DNA from: Bacteroidota bacterium
Lineage (GTDB): Bacteria; Bacteroidota; Bacteroidia; Chitinophagales; LD1
Length of the DNA stretch: 64,000 nucleotides
Direction of reading: 5' to 3'
NCBI GenBank assembly: GCA_947479455.1
Contig: CANJZE010000004.1
Location: 124,001 to 188,000 of the forward strand
Positions 51,001 to 59,851 of this stretch are shown in pieces. The notes beneath the pieces were generated by a model that saw nothing but the letters and a program-made list of their open reading frames with translations, had not been told where the DNA came from and made no database searches. Both the position numbers and the translations under genes were made by a program. Every line of letters begins with the position of its first letter. The first letter of the stretch is position 1.

Positions 51001-53949
51001 CGTACATAATCCAAAAGCTGAAATATTCAAATGCAAATCGTAATCACCTGCACCAGCCGGGAAATTAAAACATGGAGTATACAAGGTAGATTGTGGTGGA
51101 GTTGCACCTCCGGAAATTTGCCAATTGAATTGTAGATTACTTTGCGAACTGTTGGTTGCGCACGCATTTGAACCTTCGCATAGCAAGGAATCAATATCGT
51201 AACTAATTAAAATTGGAGTAGAGGCAATAATATCATGACTTACCGTTCGGGTACAACCTGCACTATTGGTTACAGCCAAGGTTACGGTATAGGTGTTTTG
51301 TAAAGCGTAAACATGGCAAGGGTTCTGAACCGTGTCAGTAGTTCCATCACCAAAATCCCAAAGCCAGGAAGTGATTGAACAATATTGATCAACCGTAGAG
51401 TCAATAAAACAAATTGGCAAAGGTAAACAGACTGAATACGGTCCAAATTCAGGAATTAAATCACAAACCGTAGCCGTGCCATATGCCGTATCAATGCATC
51501 CCGATGATGATTTATTTCTCATCGCTATGGTATATACTCCAGGAGAAGTATAAGCATGAGTGATCACATCACCACCCGATGTTCCGGCTCCAAAAAAATT
51601 GAACCCTAAACCAGTGATACTAGAAGTATCCCAATCCCAACGCGTAAAACCAATAGTTTTTGTGCTCGAAACATTATAATACTTCACGCTAAATGGTGTA
51701 CAACCCGTGGTATCAGAAGGGGAAAAGGCTACACTATCGCAGGCGGTTGATATAACCGTTGTTTTTTGATGGGCACATCCCGTAATGCTACTCTGGGTTT
51801 CTAACTTAATACTACAAGTATCGCAAGGAGGAAGCACAACATGCGGGTCTTTCAATGTTGATGTTGTTCCATTGCAAAAAGTCCATAAATAACTAGTTGC
51901 ACCAACCGATTTGTTATAAAGAAAAACAGTATCGCCCATACCGCAAAACGTAGAATCCAAAAATTTGGTGATAGGTGCAAAAATGTTGATCGTAAATTTA
52001 AAGGAGTCTGAGGCACAACTATCGTTATAGGCTATGCAAGTAGAATGTATTGCACCTGTATCTTGATAAGTATGGAAAAAATTGGAGGTGTAGAAGTCTG
52101 CTGCTACTCCATCTCCAAAATCGCAATAAATTCTATCAAAAGAATTAGTACAGTTCAACACAAAGTTTACCGAATCATCTTCAAAACACATAGAAGTAGG
52201 AGTAGCTGTCATATTGCAATTGGGTTTGGCGCTTACACAAATGGTGTCCACCAAAATTACCGTATCTGTACATCCCGAAACCGTGGTTACAGCCAATTGA
52301 ACCGTGTAACAACCCGTATCAACAAAACATCGCTTAATAGTATCCTTACAAGCACCGGGTATAACCGGTACACTTACCGGCCCGGTAAAACTCCAGCAGG
52401 CCGTAGCTATGGTTGTGTGTAACAAAGTTACATTGGTTAAATCATCAAAAGTTGCACATAGGGGAGTACAGCCTTTTGATTTATTAAATCCGATAGTGCC
52501 AATTACAGGTCTGGTTCTAACCAATTGTCGCGAAACAGTTGAGGAACATCCGTTAGGATCAACAGCTGTAAGCGTAGCTGTAAAAATATTATTAGTGGAA
52601 TAGGTTGCATTGAAATTAGCCCCGCTACCAGTTTGGGCTGGGGAACCGCCACTTTGCCAAGTATAGGCACAGCTTGGGCAACCGGAAGCAGTGTAATTAA
52701 CCAAGTACGGCAATTTACAACTGAAGGTATCTGAAGTATTAAAGGTTACATTAGGTTTGGCACTTATAACAATCACTTGTTGTGCCGGTAGATTAGTGGT
52801 ACAACCTGCCCCGAAAGTACCACTTGCCGTAGCAAAATAAGTACCCGGTGTACTAAGGTTCCAACTTGCTGAACCGCCTGTTTGTGGTGAAGGTAGAACA
52901 AGCGGTCCTCCATTACCGGGTCCATTCAAATTCCAAGTAAGATTTGCAGGAGCACCCGATGTATTCGTTAAAATAAGTGTGAAAGGATCACCGGGAGCGT
53001 AGCACCCCGAATCGGCATTAGAAGTGTAACTAATCACAGGGAAATTTCGAACACAAATATAGCCTAACCGAGTGCTTGAATCGCTGCAACCCGTGCAATG
53101 TGTAACCACTAGTTTAATGTCGTAGCAATAAGGATCAACAGGAAAAGTGTACTGAAAAATATTAGAAAGCGAATCGGAATAAGTCAACGAATCATTCACG
53201 TACCAATGATAAGTAGTGCAGGTTAATCCAGTAGGGTCTGCAGTAAACGTTACAGGCAAAGGGGTGCTGGTGCAGTTAACTGTTGTAATATTGGCTGTAA
53301 AAAAAACATGTGGCTTAGGAATTATGCAAATCTTATTTAGGTAAGATGTATCGGAGTAACAACCAAAAGTATTTCGCACAACCGTAGTTACTTTGTAACA
53401 ACCCGGTGGGCAGTTGTAGGAATGAGGAATGGGATTTGCACTACAACCCGTGCTGATGTACGGAATTCCACAACCCCAATCAATGACAACTGAATCTATG
53501 TTGCCGCTACCTGCTGAAGAGTTACAAACTGCCTGAACGTTCAACGGTGCGCATCCCAATGTAGGAGAGAAACTAAAATCGAGATATGGAAGTGCCGCGG
53601 CATAAATTCCACACTTTTGAATAGTGCAAACATTACCTGAGGCACTGGTACTGCGCAAGGTAAGACAGTAGGTGCCTGAGTCGCCAATCAAATAATCGAA
53701 TTGAGGAGTGTTAGTTCCAGGCGTGCTGGCAAATACAATTCCGCTCGGTCCGGTGAGTGTCCAAATTCGTTGCACCACCGTTGCACTATCAGATTCTTGA
53801 GCTTTAGCTGCCAAATAAAGATCTACACAACCTACAGTATTTTGAGTAAACACAAAATTACATTGTGCCGTAACGTAAGTTGAATAAAAGGAGATCAGTG
53901 CTAATACAAAACAACGCATGAAAGCGGCCGGGGTCAATCTCATATTCAT
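48094..53949 (-). CDS. Giant PKD-repeat adhesin with T9SS type B sorting domain
   Basis: A 1951-residue secreted surface protein. Signal peptide lies within the first 28 residues; alternative starts are at 53949, 53943 and 53919, and the promoter position favours 53919, giving MRCFVLALISFYSTYVTAQ. The body is a long series of Cys-containing PKD/Ig-like domains, recognised by WDFGDG-type motifs (for example WLWDFGDGTTD, RIWDFGDSSYAY, WVWDFGDGHID, WLFDYGDGDTL) with HxY partners; I count about nine. The C-terminus (IYVPNTFTPNGDGLNDVFMI, YFRVFDRWGKLIFET, WAWDGNDMQGGKLNPAVFVY) is the gliding-motility/CHU_C type B sorting domain. SprB-like in design; likely adhesion or gliding, partner protein immediately downstream. 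Confidence 0.9.
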   Translation of the reverse strand: MNMRLTPAAFMRCFVLALISFYSTYVTAQCNFVFTQNTVGCVDLYLAAKAQESDSATVVQRIWTLTGPSGIVFASTPGTNTPQFDYLIGDSGTYCLTLRSTSASGNVCTIQKCGIYAAALPYLDFSFSPTLGCAPLNVQAVCNSSAGSGNIDSVVIDWGCGIPYISTGCSANPIPHSYNCPPGCYKVTTVVRNTFGCYSDTSYLNKICIIPKPHVFFTANITTVNCTSTPLPVTFTADPTGLTCTTYHWYVNDSLTYSDSLSNIFQYTFPVDPYCYDIKLVVTHCTGCSDSSTRLGYICVRNFPVISYTSNADSGCYAPGDPFTLILTNTSGAPANLTWNLNGPGNGGPLVLPSPQTGGSASWNLSTPGTYFATASGTFGAGCTTNLPAQQVIVISAKPNVTFNTSDTFSCKLPYLVNYTASGCPSCAYTWQSGGSPAQTGSGANFNATYSTNNIFTATLTAVDPNGCSSTVSRQLVRTRPVIGTIGFNKSKGCTPLCATFDDLTNVTLLHTTIATACWSFTGPVSVPVIPGACKDTIKRCFVDTGCYTVQLAVTTVSGCTDTVILVDTICVSAKPNCNMTATPTSMCFEDDSVNFVLNCTNSFDRIYCDFGDGVAADFYTSNFFHTYQDTGAIHSTCIAYNDSCASDSFKFTINIFAPITKFLDSTFCGMGDTVFLYNKSVGATSYLWTFCNGTTSTLKDPHVVLPPCDTCSIKLETQSSITGCAHQKTTVISTACDSVAFSPSDTTGCTPFSVKYYNVSSTKTIGFTRWDWDTSSITGLGFNFFGAGTSGGDVITHAYTSPGVYTIAMRNKSSSGCIDTAYGTATVCDLIPEFGPYSVCLPLPICFIDSTVDQYCSITSWLWDFGDGTTDTVQNPCHVYALQNTYTVTLAVTNSAGCTRTVSHDIIASTPILISYDIDSLLCEGSNACATNSSQSNLQFNWQISGGATPPQSTLYTPCFNFPAGAGDYDLHLNISAFGLCTVDDYRTIHVHNPIAAGYASQDTIICPNPPQLIAFYDTSLYTDPDPLGTRIWDFGDSSYAYTNPANHIYNKPGRYIVTLTVTTADGCSDMDTIEVIVVLGPYGSLNVAPLGMCACKDSIHYTVTTYNANCVKLFTGCQADVFTECPIVPIGTETNPTNFAFDYTFCVTDTCQPQVLFQDASGCQVVLDKPFLSIDSPVVKFRFDNYGVCVDGIVCFFDNTTYTLPSNHSFTVQRLWDFGDPASGPLNFDTAANPCHYYAGPGGYNAKLYIWSNLGCFDSIVSNVVVVPEFPIAGYYADDSLVCAESPICFHDTSWIYPLTGADYWVWDFGDGHIDTTNTPDVCHTYTTGGYYRVTMCVYDSIGCPDCDSSTVIRVIDNPIANAGGDQEICRGYTTTLNGSGGLACHWEPTGLVSNPNICNPSITLYNDTLIVLIVTDQYLCADTDTVQLSISYVDASFSVGTTFCTDDSVCVTDNSSSFNGQLTTWLFDYGDGDTLMGNYICHYYTNPGNYNIIETVINEHGCFDDTTRPITVLPSPQAAFSLNDTVICANQQICLTNLSTSASPIVNTDWNFGFNQGGFNGTNPPCHIFTPPFFPTFDVSVAITDQNGCHDTAVIVVTVNELPNANFAWTTSCENEDMPLSSTSIQGDAPIAICEWTLWLGATPPTIDSNCNISFHFPPGSHDVQLVVIDLNGCSDTLIQTVLTDSLSRLVIYPGDTTICLGVSLDYTVSGVFDNITWSPNLWLSDAHSATVTVSPLGDISYIVSAVNGVCNSANDTFTIQTIQQIPLMVEAIPDQIVLGSSSNLSASYPGRVDSIVWVPDETLDCRTCPNPIATPYATTTYQATIYYSTNGVTCTTDGFATITVLGTCDGRTIYVPNTFTPNGDGLNDVFMIRGIPIAKINYFRVFDRWGKLIFETTDGEGNNPRWAWDGNDMQGGKLNPAVFVYTYEIECVNHDIFSGHGNVTLVR

Positions 53950-53955
53950 CAGGGT

Positions 53956-53984
53956 AAAAATTAGTTCATTGATTTATATAACAA
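53956..53984 (-). promoter_or_regulatory. Likely promoter of adhesin-porP/sprF operon
   Basis: Minus strand TTTTG (TTG 53984-53982), 18 bp, TAATTTTT (53963-53956; last base differs from consensus). Transcription would begin near 53950, so the first ATG would be leaderless and the third (53919) would have a leader of about 30 bases. Confidence 0.45.
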
Positions 53985-54145
53985 AAGAGCGTTAAAACAT
54001 TTATTCCGTTGCAAACTATTGGGCTTCGGTTTTCCAATATTTACAAACATAAAAAAATACACTTTCGAAATACCCACAAAAAAGTGTAGATACATAAAAG
54101 TAATCAGATAAATGAAACAGGGAAATGCTTCTACCTTCGGTGTAT

Positions 54146-54916
54146 ATGAAATATGGTATAAGTCATTTGAGTATCATTCCGCTCCGAATCGAAGCATCGC
54201 ATAAAAGCGAAATGGTTTCGCAACTATTATTTGGTGAAACATTTTCGGTTATTAAAGAACAGAAAGACTGGTTGCAAATTGAATGTAGTTTCGATAACTA
54301 CCAAGGGTGGATGGATGCCGCACAATTTCATGAACTAACCGAAAAGGATTACCAAACCATTACTGAAAACAATTGTGGTGTGGCCATGGACTTATCAGGC
54401 ACGGCTGCCTCCGGTTCCGATTCGGTGCCAATAGTAGCGGGAAGTTCTCTTCCTTTCTTTGATGGTATGAATCTTAAAATAGGGAAAGAGAAATTTATTT
54501 ACAACGGTCAATCGGTAACAGCCGATGGAAAAACAAACGCTTTGCTAGAACGAGTGGCCATGCGTTATCTCAACGCTCCTTACCTTTGGGGTGGCAGATC
54601 GCCCTTTGGAATTGATTGCTCGGGGTTTACGCAATTGGTATTTAAGTTTATGAATTTGAAATTGAAGCGAGATGCTTATTTACAAGCTGAGCAAGGTGTA
54701 ATTGTCAATTTTATTGAAGAAGCGGTGCCAGGCGATTTGGCTTTCTTTAATAATGAAGAAGGAAAAATAATTCATGTAGGAATTATCCTGAAAGACAATA
54801 AAATCATTCATGCTTCCGGCAAAGTGCGATTAGATAAACTCGACCACTTCGGCATTCATAATACTTCTACCAAAAAGTATACACACCAATTGAAGATTAT
54901 AAAGAGATTGCTGTAA
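54146..54916 (+). CDS. C40 (NlpC/P60) cell-wall peptidase with SH3-like domains
   Basis: A 256-residue peptidase. N-terminal SH3b-like segment (MKYGISHLSIIPLRIEASHKSEM, starting at 54146; a start 21 bp upstream is possible), a second SH3-like part around residues 50-110, then an NlpC/P60 domain: YLWGGRSPFGIDCSGFTQLV with catalytic Cys, IIHVGIIL with catalytic His, and a polar third residue near HASGKVRLD. The family cleaves peptidoglycan peptides (gamma-D-Glu-diamino acid bonds). There is no visible signal peptide, so it may act on imported murein peptides in the cytoplasm or be exported by another route. Confidence 0.88.
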   Translation: MKYGISHLSIIPLRIEASHKSEMVSQLLFGETFSVIKEQKDWLQIECSFDNYQGWMDAAQFHELTEKDYQTITENNCGVAMDLSGTAASGSDSVPIVAGSSLPFFDGMNLKIGKEKFIYNGQSVTADGKTNALLERVAMRYLNAPYLWGGRSPFGIDCSGFTQLVFKFMNLKLKRDAYLQAEQGVIVNFIEEAVPGDLAFFNNEEGKIIHVGIILKDNKIIHASGKVRLDKLDHFGIHNTSTKKYTHQLKIIKRLL

Positions 54917-54922
54917 CCAAAC

Positions 54923-55125
54923 AAAAAAAACCCACACAGATGCTGACGTTAAGACGCATCTCAAGTCAGGATTTGGGCTTAGCAACATTGCTGTAATTCG
55001 CTGTTAACTTGTTTTTTGGACGAAGATCACCATTGCTGATGATTGCGACCCGCCATTAACGTTGCAACTTAAGCCCGGTTCTGTAATAATTATCCATCTA
55101 ACGCATCGGTCTGTGTGGGCGTATC
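54923..55125 (-). ncRNA. ssrS: Structured RNA, candidate 6S RNA (6S-Flavo type)
   Basis: This 329-bp gap has no credible gene but folds well as a minus-strand RNA. Closing stem: 55112-55119 with 54931-54938 (8 bp), 55103-55107 with 54939-54943 (5 bp), 55097-55102 with 54948-54954 (6 bp, one bulge). A large, weakly paired central region follows (55077-55096 opposite 54955-54974). The apical arm has 55070-55076 with 54975-54981 (7 bp) and 55058-55065 with 54982-54989 (8 bp, one G-U), capped by a small hairpin (55026-55043). The transcript would end in GUGUGGG and eight U. About 190-200 nt, long closing stem, open centre and apical arm are the 6S RNA plan, which mimics an open promoter to bind RNA polymerase. 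Identity is inferred from structure only. Confidence 0.6.
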
Positions 55126-55245
55126 TTAAGAATAAAGAATTATAGAATTCAAAATTCGGAAGTATCAAAGAACTAATTGTGAATGTAAAAACCGAATCGG
55201 AATTTGGAAGCAGCAATACGAATTTTATTTCTCCACATCCGCTGA

Positions 55246-56328
55246 CTATTCTTTCCAGTCTGCTATAAAAATATTGGTTTCGCGCGTGCCGCCATTGTTT
55301 CGGTTGCTACACCAAACTAATTTTTTACCATCGTTTGAAAACATAGCAAAAGCGTCAAACACTTTGTCGTTTGTCAATTGTTCCAACCTAGTTCCATCGG
55401 TATTGATGTAGTAAAGATTAAATGGAATTGCTTTGGTTTTATGATTCGAACTGAAAATTACTTTTTTGCCATCGTGCGAAAAATTTGGCGCCCAGTTAGC
55501 ACCGCCCAAATTCGTTAACTGTCTGCGGTTTGTGCCATCGCTGTTAGCCATAAACAATTCCATTTTCATGGGCGAAACCAAATGCTTTTTCAAATTCTCT
55601 TTGTATTCCACTCGCTCTGAGTCTGTATCAAAATGCGATGCGCGCCAAATAATTTGCGTGCCATCAGGAGAAAAGTTGGCACCGCCATCGTAACCCAATT
55701 CATTGGTAATTTGTTTCACTTGGCTTCCATCGAGGTTCATGGTGTAAAGTTCCAGGTCTCCACTTCTATCGCTGGTAAAAAGAATTTTATCGCCCTTAGG
55801 TGACACCACCGCTTCAGCGTCATAAAATTTATTGCTGGTGAGTTGCTTTACAATTTTTCCGTTCAAATCGGCAATAAAAATTTCGTAATCGGCATAAATA
55901 GGCCAAAGATATTTCCCATGCACATGAGCAGGCACAGCGGGACATGATTCTGAATGCAAATGAGTTGAAGCGTAAAGAATCTGTGTATCGCCCGGCAAGA
56001 AAAACGAACAAGTAGTTCGTCCATTTCCAGTACTAATTAAATGTTTGGAAGTATCAGAAAGATTCAAACAAAAGATTTGATCGCACGGAACGCCATTTGG
56101 TTTATCGGTATGTTGAAACGTCAACTTGGTATCATCGAAACTGAAATAAGCTTCGGCATTTTCACCACCAAAACTTAATTGCTTTACATTTTTCAAATGC
56201 TTTTCATTGGCAAAATGAATAGCGGAAGTGTCATTGGTAGAAATTGTTGCTTCCATTTTTTTGCCTGAACTATTGCATGCGTTCAACAAAAAAACAATTG
56301 TTATTACAGGAAAAAATGCTTTTCTCAT
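55246..56328 (-). CDS. PD40 beta-propeller lipoprotein (TolB-like)
   Basis: A 360-residue lipoprotein; start at 56328 gives MRKAFFPVITIVFLLNAC, with the Cys as lipid site. The mature protein consists of WD40-like/PD40 blades as in TolB: YFSFDDTKLTFQHT, VVSPKGDKILFTSDRSGDLELY, NFSPDGTQIIWRAS, NFSHDGKKVIFSSNHKTK, MFSNDGKKLVWCSNRN. Each ends with a tract like NLDGSQVKQIT. Some relatives are secreted peptidase-associated propellers; no catalytic domain is present here. Located downstream of the candidate 6S RNA's promoter side, on the same strand. Confidence 0.82.
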   Translation of the reverse strand: MRKAFFPVITIVFLLNACNSSGKKMEATISTNDTSAIHFANEKHLKNVKQLSFGGENAEAYFSFDDTKLTFQHTDKPNGVPCDQIFCLNLSDTSKHLISTGNGRTTCSFFLPGDTQILYASTHLHSESCPAVPAHVHGKYLWPIYADYEIFIADLNGKIVKQLTSNKFYDAEAVVSPKGDKILFTSDRSGDLELYTMNLDGSQVKQITNELGYDGGANFSPDGTQIIWRASHFDTDSERVEYKENLKKHLVSPMKMELFMANSDGTNRRQLTNLGGANWAPNFSHDGKKVIFSSNHKTKAIPFNLYYINTDGTRLEQLTNDKVFDAFAMFSNDGKKLVWCSNRNNGGTRETNIFIADWKE

Positions 56329-56519
56329 CTTAAAATTTTGCACAAATGAAATAAAGAAGCGCTAAACAAATGTACGGCTCAGAACAAGTTCTGCTAGGCT
56401 GCGTAAAAACAACCTGCGGCTGGTGTAGGTTATTATGGATGGATAACAATAACGTGACGAAAACAGCGAAGGTTATTTCTTCCCGAGCATCTATCTTCGG
56501 TGCAATAAAATACAGACTT

Positions 56520-56912
56520 ATGAAAAAGTATTATCTACTTCTTGTGTTTTTTCTTCTTGCCAAATTAGGTGGCGCACAATACTCTTTGGTGTTTTGTGAA
56601 GACGTTAATAGCGAAGGAAAACCCGAAATGGTTTCCAACTCTTTTATGGTAGATGGCGATGGAGGTGTGCTTAAATTTTTATTGAAAACGGAAGAATACT
56701 TTAACACCGACAAACTCGATTTCAGAATTTTTTATTTAAGTGGTGAAGGTACGGAGGAAGAAATTTCGCGCTTGCCGCAACGCGTTTTGCCTACCTGGAA
56801 TTTTGCTTGGAAAGAAATGGTGATGTTTGACCCGGGCAATTACCGAGTAAAAGTTTTTACAGGAAGCGGAACTTATCTAACCTCTGCAAATTTGAATGTG
56901 AAGTCGCGGTAA
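56520..56912 (+). CDS. Small exported protein of unknown function
   Basis: A 130-residue exported protein: the ATG at 56520 starts the signal peptide MKKYYLLLVFFLLAKLGGAQ; 150 bp of upstream open frame is ignored. The mature part is beta-rich (YSLVFCEDVNSEGKPEMVSN; DFRIFYLSGEGTEEEI; FDPGNYRVKVFTGSGTYL), ending in strands like an Ig- or C2-type sandwich. No family recognised. It precedes the sirtuin gene by 45 bp on the same strand. Confidence 0.7.
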   Translation: MKKYYLLLVFFLLAKLGGAQYSLVFCEDVNSEGKPEMVSNSFMVDGDGGVLKFLLKTEEYFNTDKLDFRIFYLSGEGTEEEISRLPQRVLPTWNFAWKEMVMFDPGNYRVKVFTGSGTYLTSANLNVKSR

Positions 56913-56957
56913 ACGCGTGCGCTGCTTTCGTTCATTTATTTCTATCAAATTTATTTT

Positions 56958-57647
56958 GTGAAACAAAAAATTGTGGTGCTTACTGGCGCAGGTATTAGTG
57001 CCGAAAGCGGTATTAAAACCTTTCGCGATTCTGGTGGCTTGTGGGAAAATCATCGGGTAGAAGATGTGGCTTCGCCTGAAGGATGGCACCATGACCAACA
57101 GTTAGTTTTGAACTTTTATAACGAACGCAGAAAACAATTGCTTGAATGCAAACCCAACCGTGCACACTTTGCACTGGCAGAACTCGAAAACAAATTTGAC
57201 GTAACCATCATCACTCAAAACGTGGATGATTTGCACGAACGGGGCGGTTCCACAAATATCATTCACTTACACGGTGAACTTTTAAAAGCGCGAAGCAGTG
57301 TAGATGAAAATTTAATTTACGATTGCTCGCAAGATATTTTGGAAGGAGATAAATGTGAGAAAGGCTCGCAACTACGCCCTCACATTGTTTGGTTTGGAGA
57401 AGCAGTGCCTTTGATGGAAACTGCTGTACCAATTGTTCAATGTGCTGAGATTTTTATTGTGGTGGGAACTTCGCTTGTTGTTTATCCTGCAGCCGGTTTA
57501 GTCAATTACACGCGCTACGAAATTCCTAAATGGCTTGTTGACCCAAATGATATGCCGCTGCCACGGGTGCCCCATCTTAAATTCATCAATGAAAAAGCTA
57601 CGATTGGAGTTGATTACTTAGTGAATCTATTGTTGAAAGAATCTTAA
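56958..57647 (+). CDS. Sir2-family NAD-dependent protein deacylase
   Basis: A 229-residue sirtuin with GTG start. NAD-binding GAGISAESGIKTFRDSGGLW (about residues 9-28), TQNVDDLHERGGS (about 92-104), the catalytic His in IHLHGE (about 108-113), and VVGTSLVVYPAAGLV (about 171-185) are present. The zinc Cys pairs are missing or reduced: only CSQDILEGDKCEKG is seen, so it belongs with small zinc-poor bacterial sirtuins. The family removes acetyl, succinyl or related groups from lysines using NAD. Its TAA interlocks (TTAA) with the stop of the PorE-like gene. Confidence 0.9.
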   Translation: MKQKIVVLTGAGISAESGIKTFRDSGGLWENHRVEDVASPEGWHHDQQLVLNFYNERRKQLLECKPNRAHFALAELENKFDVTIITQNVDDLHERGGSTNIIHLHGELLKARSSVDENLIYDCSQDILEGDKCEKGSQLRPHIVWFGEAVPLMETAVPIVQCAEIFIVVGTSLVVYPAAGLVNYTRYEIPKWLVDPNDMPLPRVPHLKFINEKATIGVDYLVNLLLKES

Positions 57648-59560
57648 ATCGCCAGCACAACAAACTCTGTCCTTCTGTTTTTCGATTTGCCCTCGGCAGT
57701 GTTATTGGCTGCTACGGGTTTTGAAGCCGCGTAACCTTTGTAGCTTAATCTTTCGGCCGTAACACCATTACTTACTAAATATTCGTAAACACTCTTCGCC
57801 CTGTTTTCTGATAGCGCTTTATTTTTTTCTTCGCTGCCACTGTTGTCGGTATGTCCACCAATTTCAATTTTCATAGAAGGATTTTTTTCGAGCATCTTCA
57901 TTACAATTGAAAGTTCCGAAGCCGATTCTTTTTTCAATTCAAATTTTTCAGAGTCGAAAAAAATATTGTTAAGCACCACCTTCTCTCCTACTTTTATTTT
58001 GTTGAGCGCTATATCAATTTCGAAAGGTGTTCCTTCTTTCACATCCTTCAACGAAATATTTTTTGAAAAGAAAAGATAACCATCGCGCATTACTTCCACG
58101 GCATAATTTCTACCGGCTGGTAGCGTGGAAAGAAAATTCCCATTGACTCTATCAGCCGAAAAAGTGCTGAATAGTTTTCCTGTTTCCAAATCATACACCT
58201 GCACATTCGCACTAATGGGTTCGCGGCTTTCATTATCAAAAACATTTCCTTTTACATAGGTGGTATAGCCTGGGCGCAAATGCGCGGGCATATCAAACGT
58301 GTAAATATCCATTTGACCTCTGCTGTCTTTTTGTTCGCCTGCAAAAAACGCATGTTCGCCATCCGCAGTTACATAAATTCCCAGTTCATCACCCGCAGTA
58401 TTAATAGGATAACCGAGGTTTTCGGGCTTGCCCCATTTACCGTTTGTATTTTTGTGGCTTACATAAATATCGTAGTTGCCTAATCCAGGCAAACCGTTCG
58501 AAGAAAAATAAAGTGTGTTGCCATCGGGGTGAAGGTATGGTCGCATTTCATCGAAAGGAGTGTTAATGCTATCACCTAAATTTTCGGGTTGATTCCAAGT
58601 TCCATCAGCATTTAAGTAACTCACCCAAATATCGCAGCCTCCTTTTCCGGTAGCTCGAATAGCCGAATAAAATAGTTGCTTGCCATCGGCACTTATACTT
58701 GGCTGCGTTTCATAACCCGGAGTATTGATGGGCGAACCCATATTGTTTGGTCGCTCCCAAACATCACCAACTTTTCTACTGATATAAATATCTGCTCTAC
58801 CTAAACCATCAGGTCTATCGGACGAAGTGAAGAACAAATACTTTCCACTTGGCGAAATGTTTTGTGCGCCTTCAATAAAGCGTTCGGTATTTATCATTTC
58901 GCCCACGCTTATTGCAGGAGCAAAACCGGCACTGGTATGCAGCGACATAAAAATATCTTCATCTTGAAAAGCCCCTAGACCAAAGTGGCGCGTGAAATAC
59001 AAATACTTACCATCGGCAGTTAAAGAAGGCATGCTTTCATCGGCTGAAGTATTTACGTTTCCGCCTAAGTTCATGGGTTTAAAATCTACCGGATGTGTTA
59101 CCGCTTGGGTTGAAAAATCGCAATCGGTCAAATATTTTTCTGCTTGAATTCTTTCAGTAGCTACTAATTTTTGTTGCTGCAAAAAAGCAGTGAGTAAAGT
59201 TTTTGCCTGCGAATAATTTGCCAAGTTCATGTTGCAGCGCGCCAATTGAAAATCTGCATCGCTTAAATAATTGGCTTGCAACAATTTTACTTTTTCGTAA
59301 GCCTTTTTGGCTTCCTCAAAATTTTTGAGATACTCTAAATTGATTTGCCCGAGCAGCATCCAAGCATCTATAAAATTGTCTTTCTCTTTTACGGCATCGT
59401 GCAATAATGAATCGGCCAAAAACAATTTGCCAAAAGCAAAACTATTGTCGGCTTTATCAAATAATTCTTTGGCTTTTCCTTTTGCGGTTTCTTTAGTTAG
59501 AACCTGTGAAAAAGCAAAAAGAGGGAAAAGCAACACAACAATAACGAGAGACTTATTCAT
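57644..59560 (-). CDS. PorE-like TPR / PD40 propeller / CRD / OmpA protein
   Basis: A 638-residue exported envelope protein: signal peptide MNKSLVIVVLLFPLFAFSQ; TPR units at about 25-150 (FIDAWMLLGQINLEYLKNFEEA); a PD40-type propeller at about 175-415 (SLTADGKYLYFTRHFG, ISPSGKYLFFTSSDRPDG, ISADGKQLFYSAIR, LHPDGNTLYFSSNG); a carboxypeptidase-regulatory-like domain at about 425-505; and an OmpA peptidoglycan-binding domain at about 520-638 (IFFDSEKFELKKES, IEIGGHTDNSGSEEKNKALS, SENRAKSVYEYL). This is the architecture of the T9SS protein PorE. OmpA-type Asp and Arg for diaminopimelate contact are present. Assignment to T9SS is by architecture, not by synteny. Confidence 0.85.
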   Translation of the reverse strand: MNKSLVIVVLLFPLFAFSQVLTKETAKGKAKELFDKADNSFAFGKLFLADSLLHDAVKEKDNFIDAWMLLGQINLEYLKNFEEAKKAYEKVKLLQANYLSDADFQLARCNMNLANYSQAKTLLTAFLQQQKLVATERIQAEKYLTDCDFSTQAVTHPVDFKPMNLGGNVNTSADESMPSLTADGKYLYFTRHFGLGAFQDEDIFMSLHTSAGFAPAISVGEMINTERFIEGAQNISPSGKYLFFTSSDRPDGLGRADIYISRKVGDVWERPNNMGSPINTPGYETQPSISADGKQLFYSAIRATGKGGCDIWVSYLNADGTWNQPENLGDSINTPFDEMRPYLHPDGNTLYFSSNGLPGLGNYDIYVSHKNTNGKWGKPENLGYPINTAGDELGIYVTADGEHAFFAGEQKDSRGQMDIYTFDMPAHLRPGYTTYVKGNVFDNESREPISANVQVYDLETGKLFSTFSADRVNGNFLSTLPAGRNYAVEVMRDGYLFFSKNISLKDVKEGTPFEIDIALNKIKVGEKVVLNNIFFDSEKFELKKESASELSIVMKMLEKNPSMKIEIGGHTDNSGSEEKNKALSENRAKSVYEYLVSNGVTAERLSYKGYAASKPVAANNTAEGKSKNRRTEFVVLAI

Positions 59561-59823
59561 GATTGATTCTTTATGCTACAAATGGAAAATAAAATGGCAG
59601 AGTGTGTTCCCATCAATATCAACAACTAACGTGCAATGATTTTTATTAGATACAACTTATGCAGTGAAAATGTTTACTAAAAAGATGAGCTGCATGCAAC
59701 TTAACGGTTCTGCTTGACAACAAAGATTCATTGCTCAAGCAAACAACAAACCGAATGTAAAGAGTTAAGCTTTTTTAACTGCTTACCTACCGTAGAAGGT
59801 ACAGTACTTGTAAGTAATTCGGA

Positions 59824-59831
59824 TATTTTTG
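59824..59831 (+). promoter_or_regulatory. Consensus -7 box before TlpA-like gene
   Basis: TATTTTTG is a perfect TAnnTTTG, 20 bp before the ATG at 59852. The best upstream TTG is only 13 bp away, so the -33 element is uncertain. The remainder of the 291-bp gap before it shows nothing else. Confidence 0.4.
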
Positions 59832-59851
59832 GCAGCGTTTAAAATCAAATT

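Noticed and set aside
55004-55216. Minus-strand open frame of 70 codons
   Set aside because: Overlaps the structured RNA, has no recognisable domain, and its composition follows the RNA helices.
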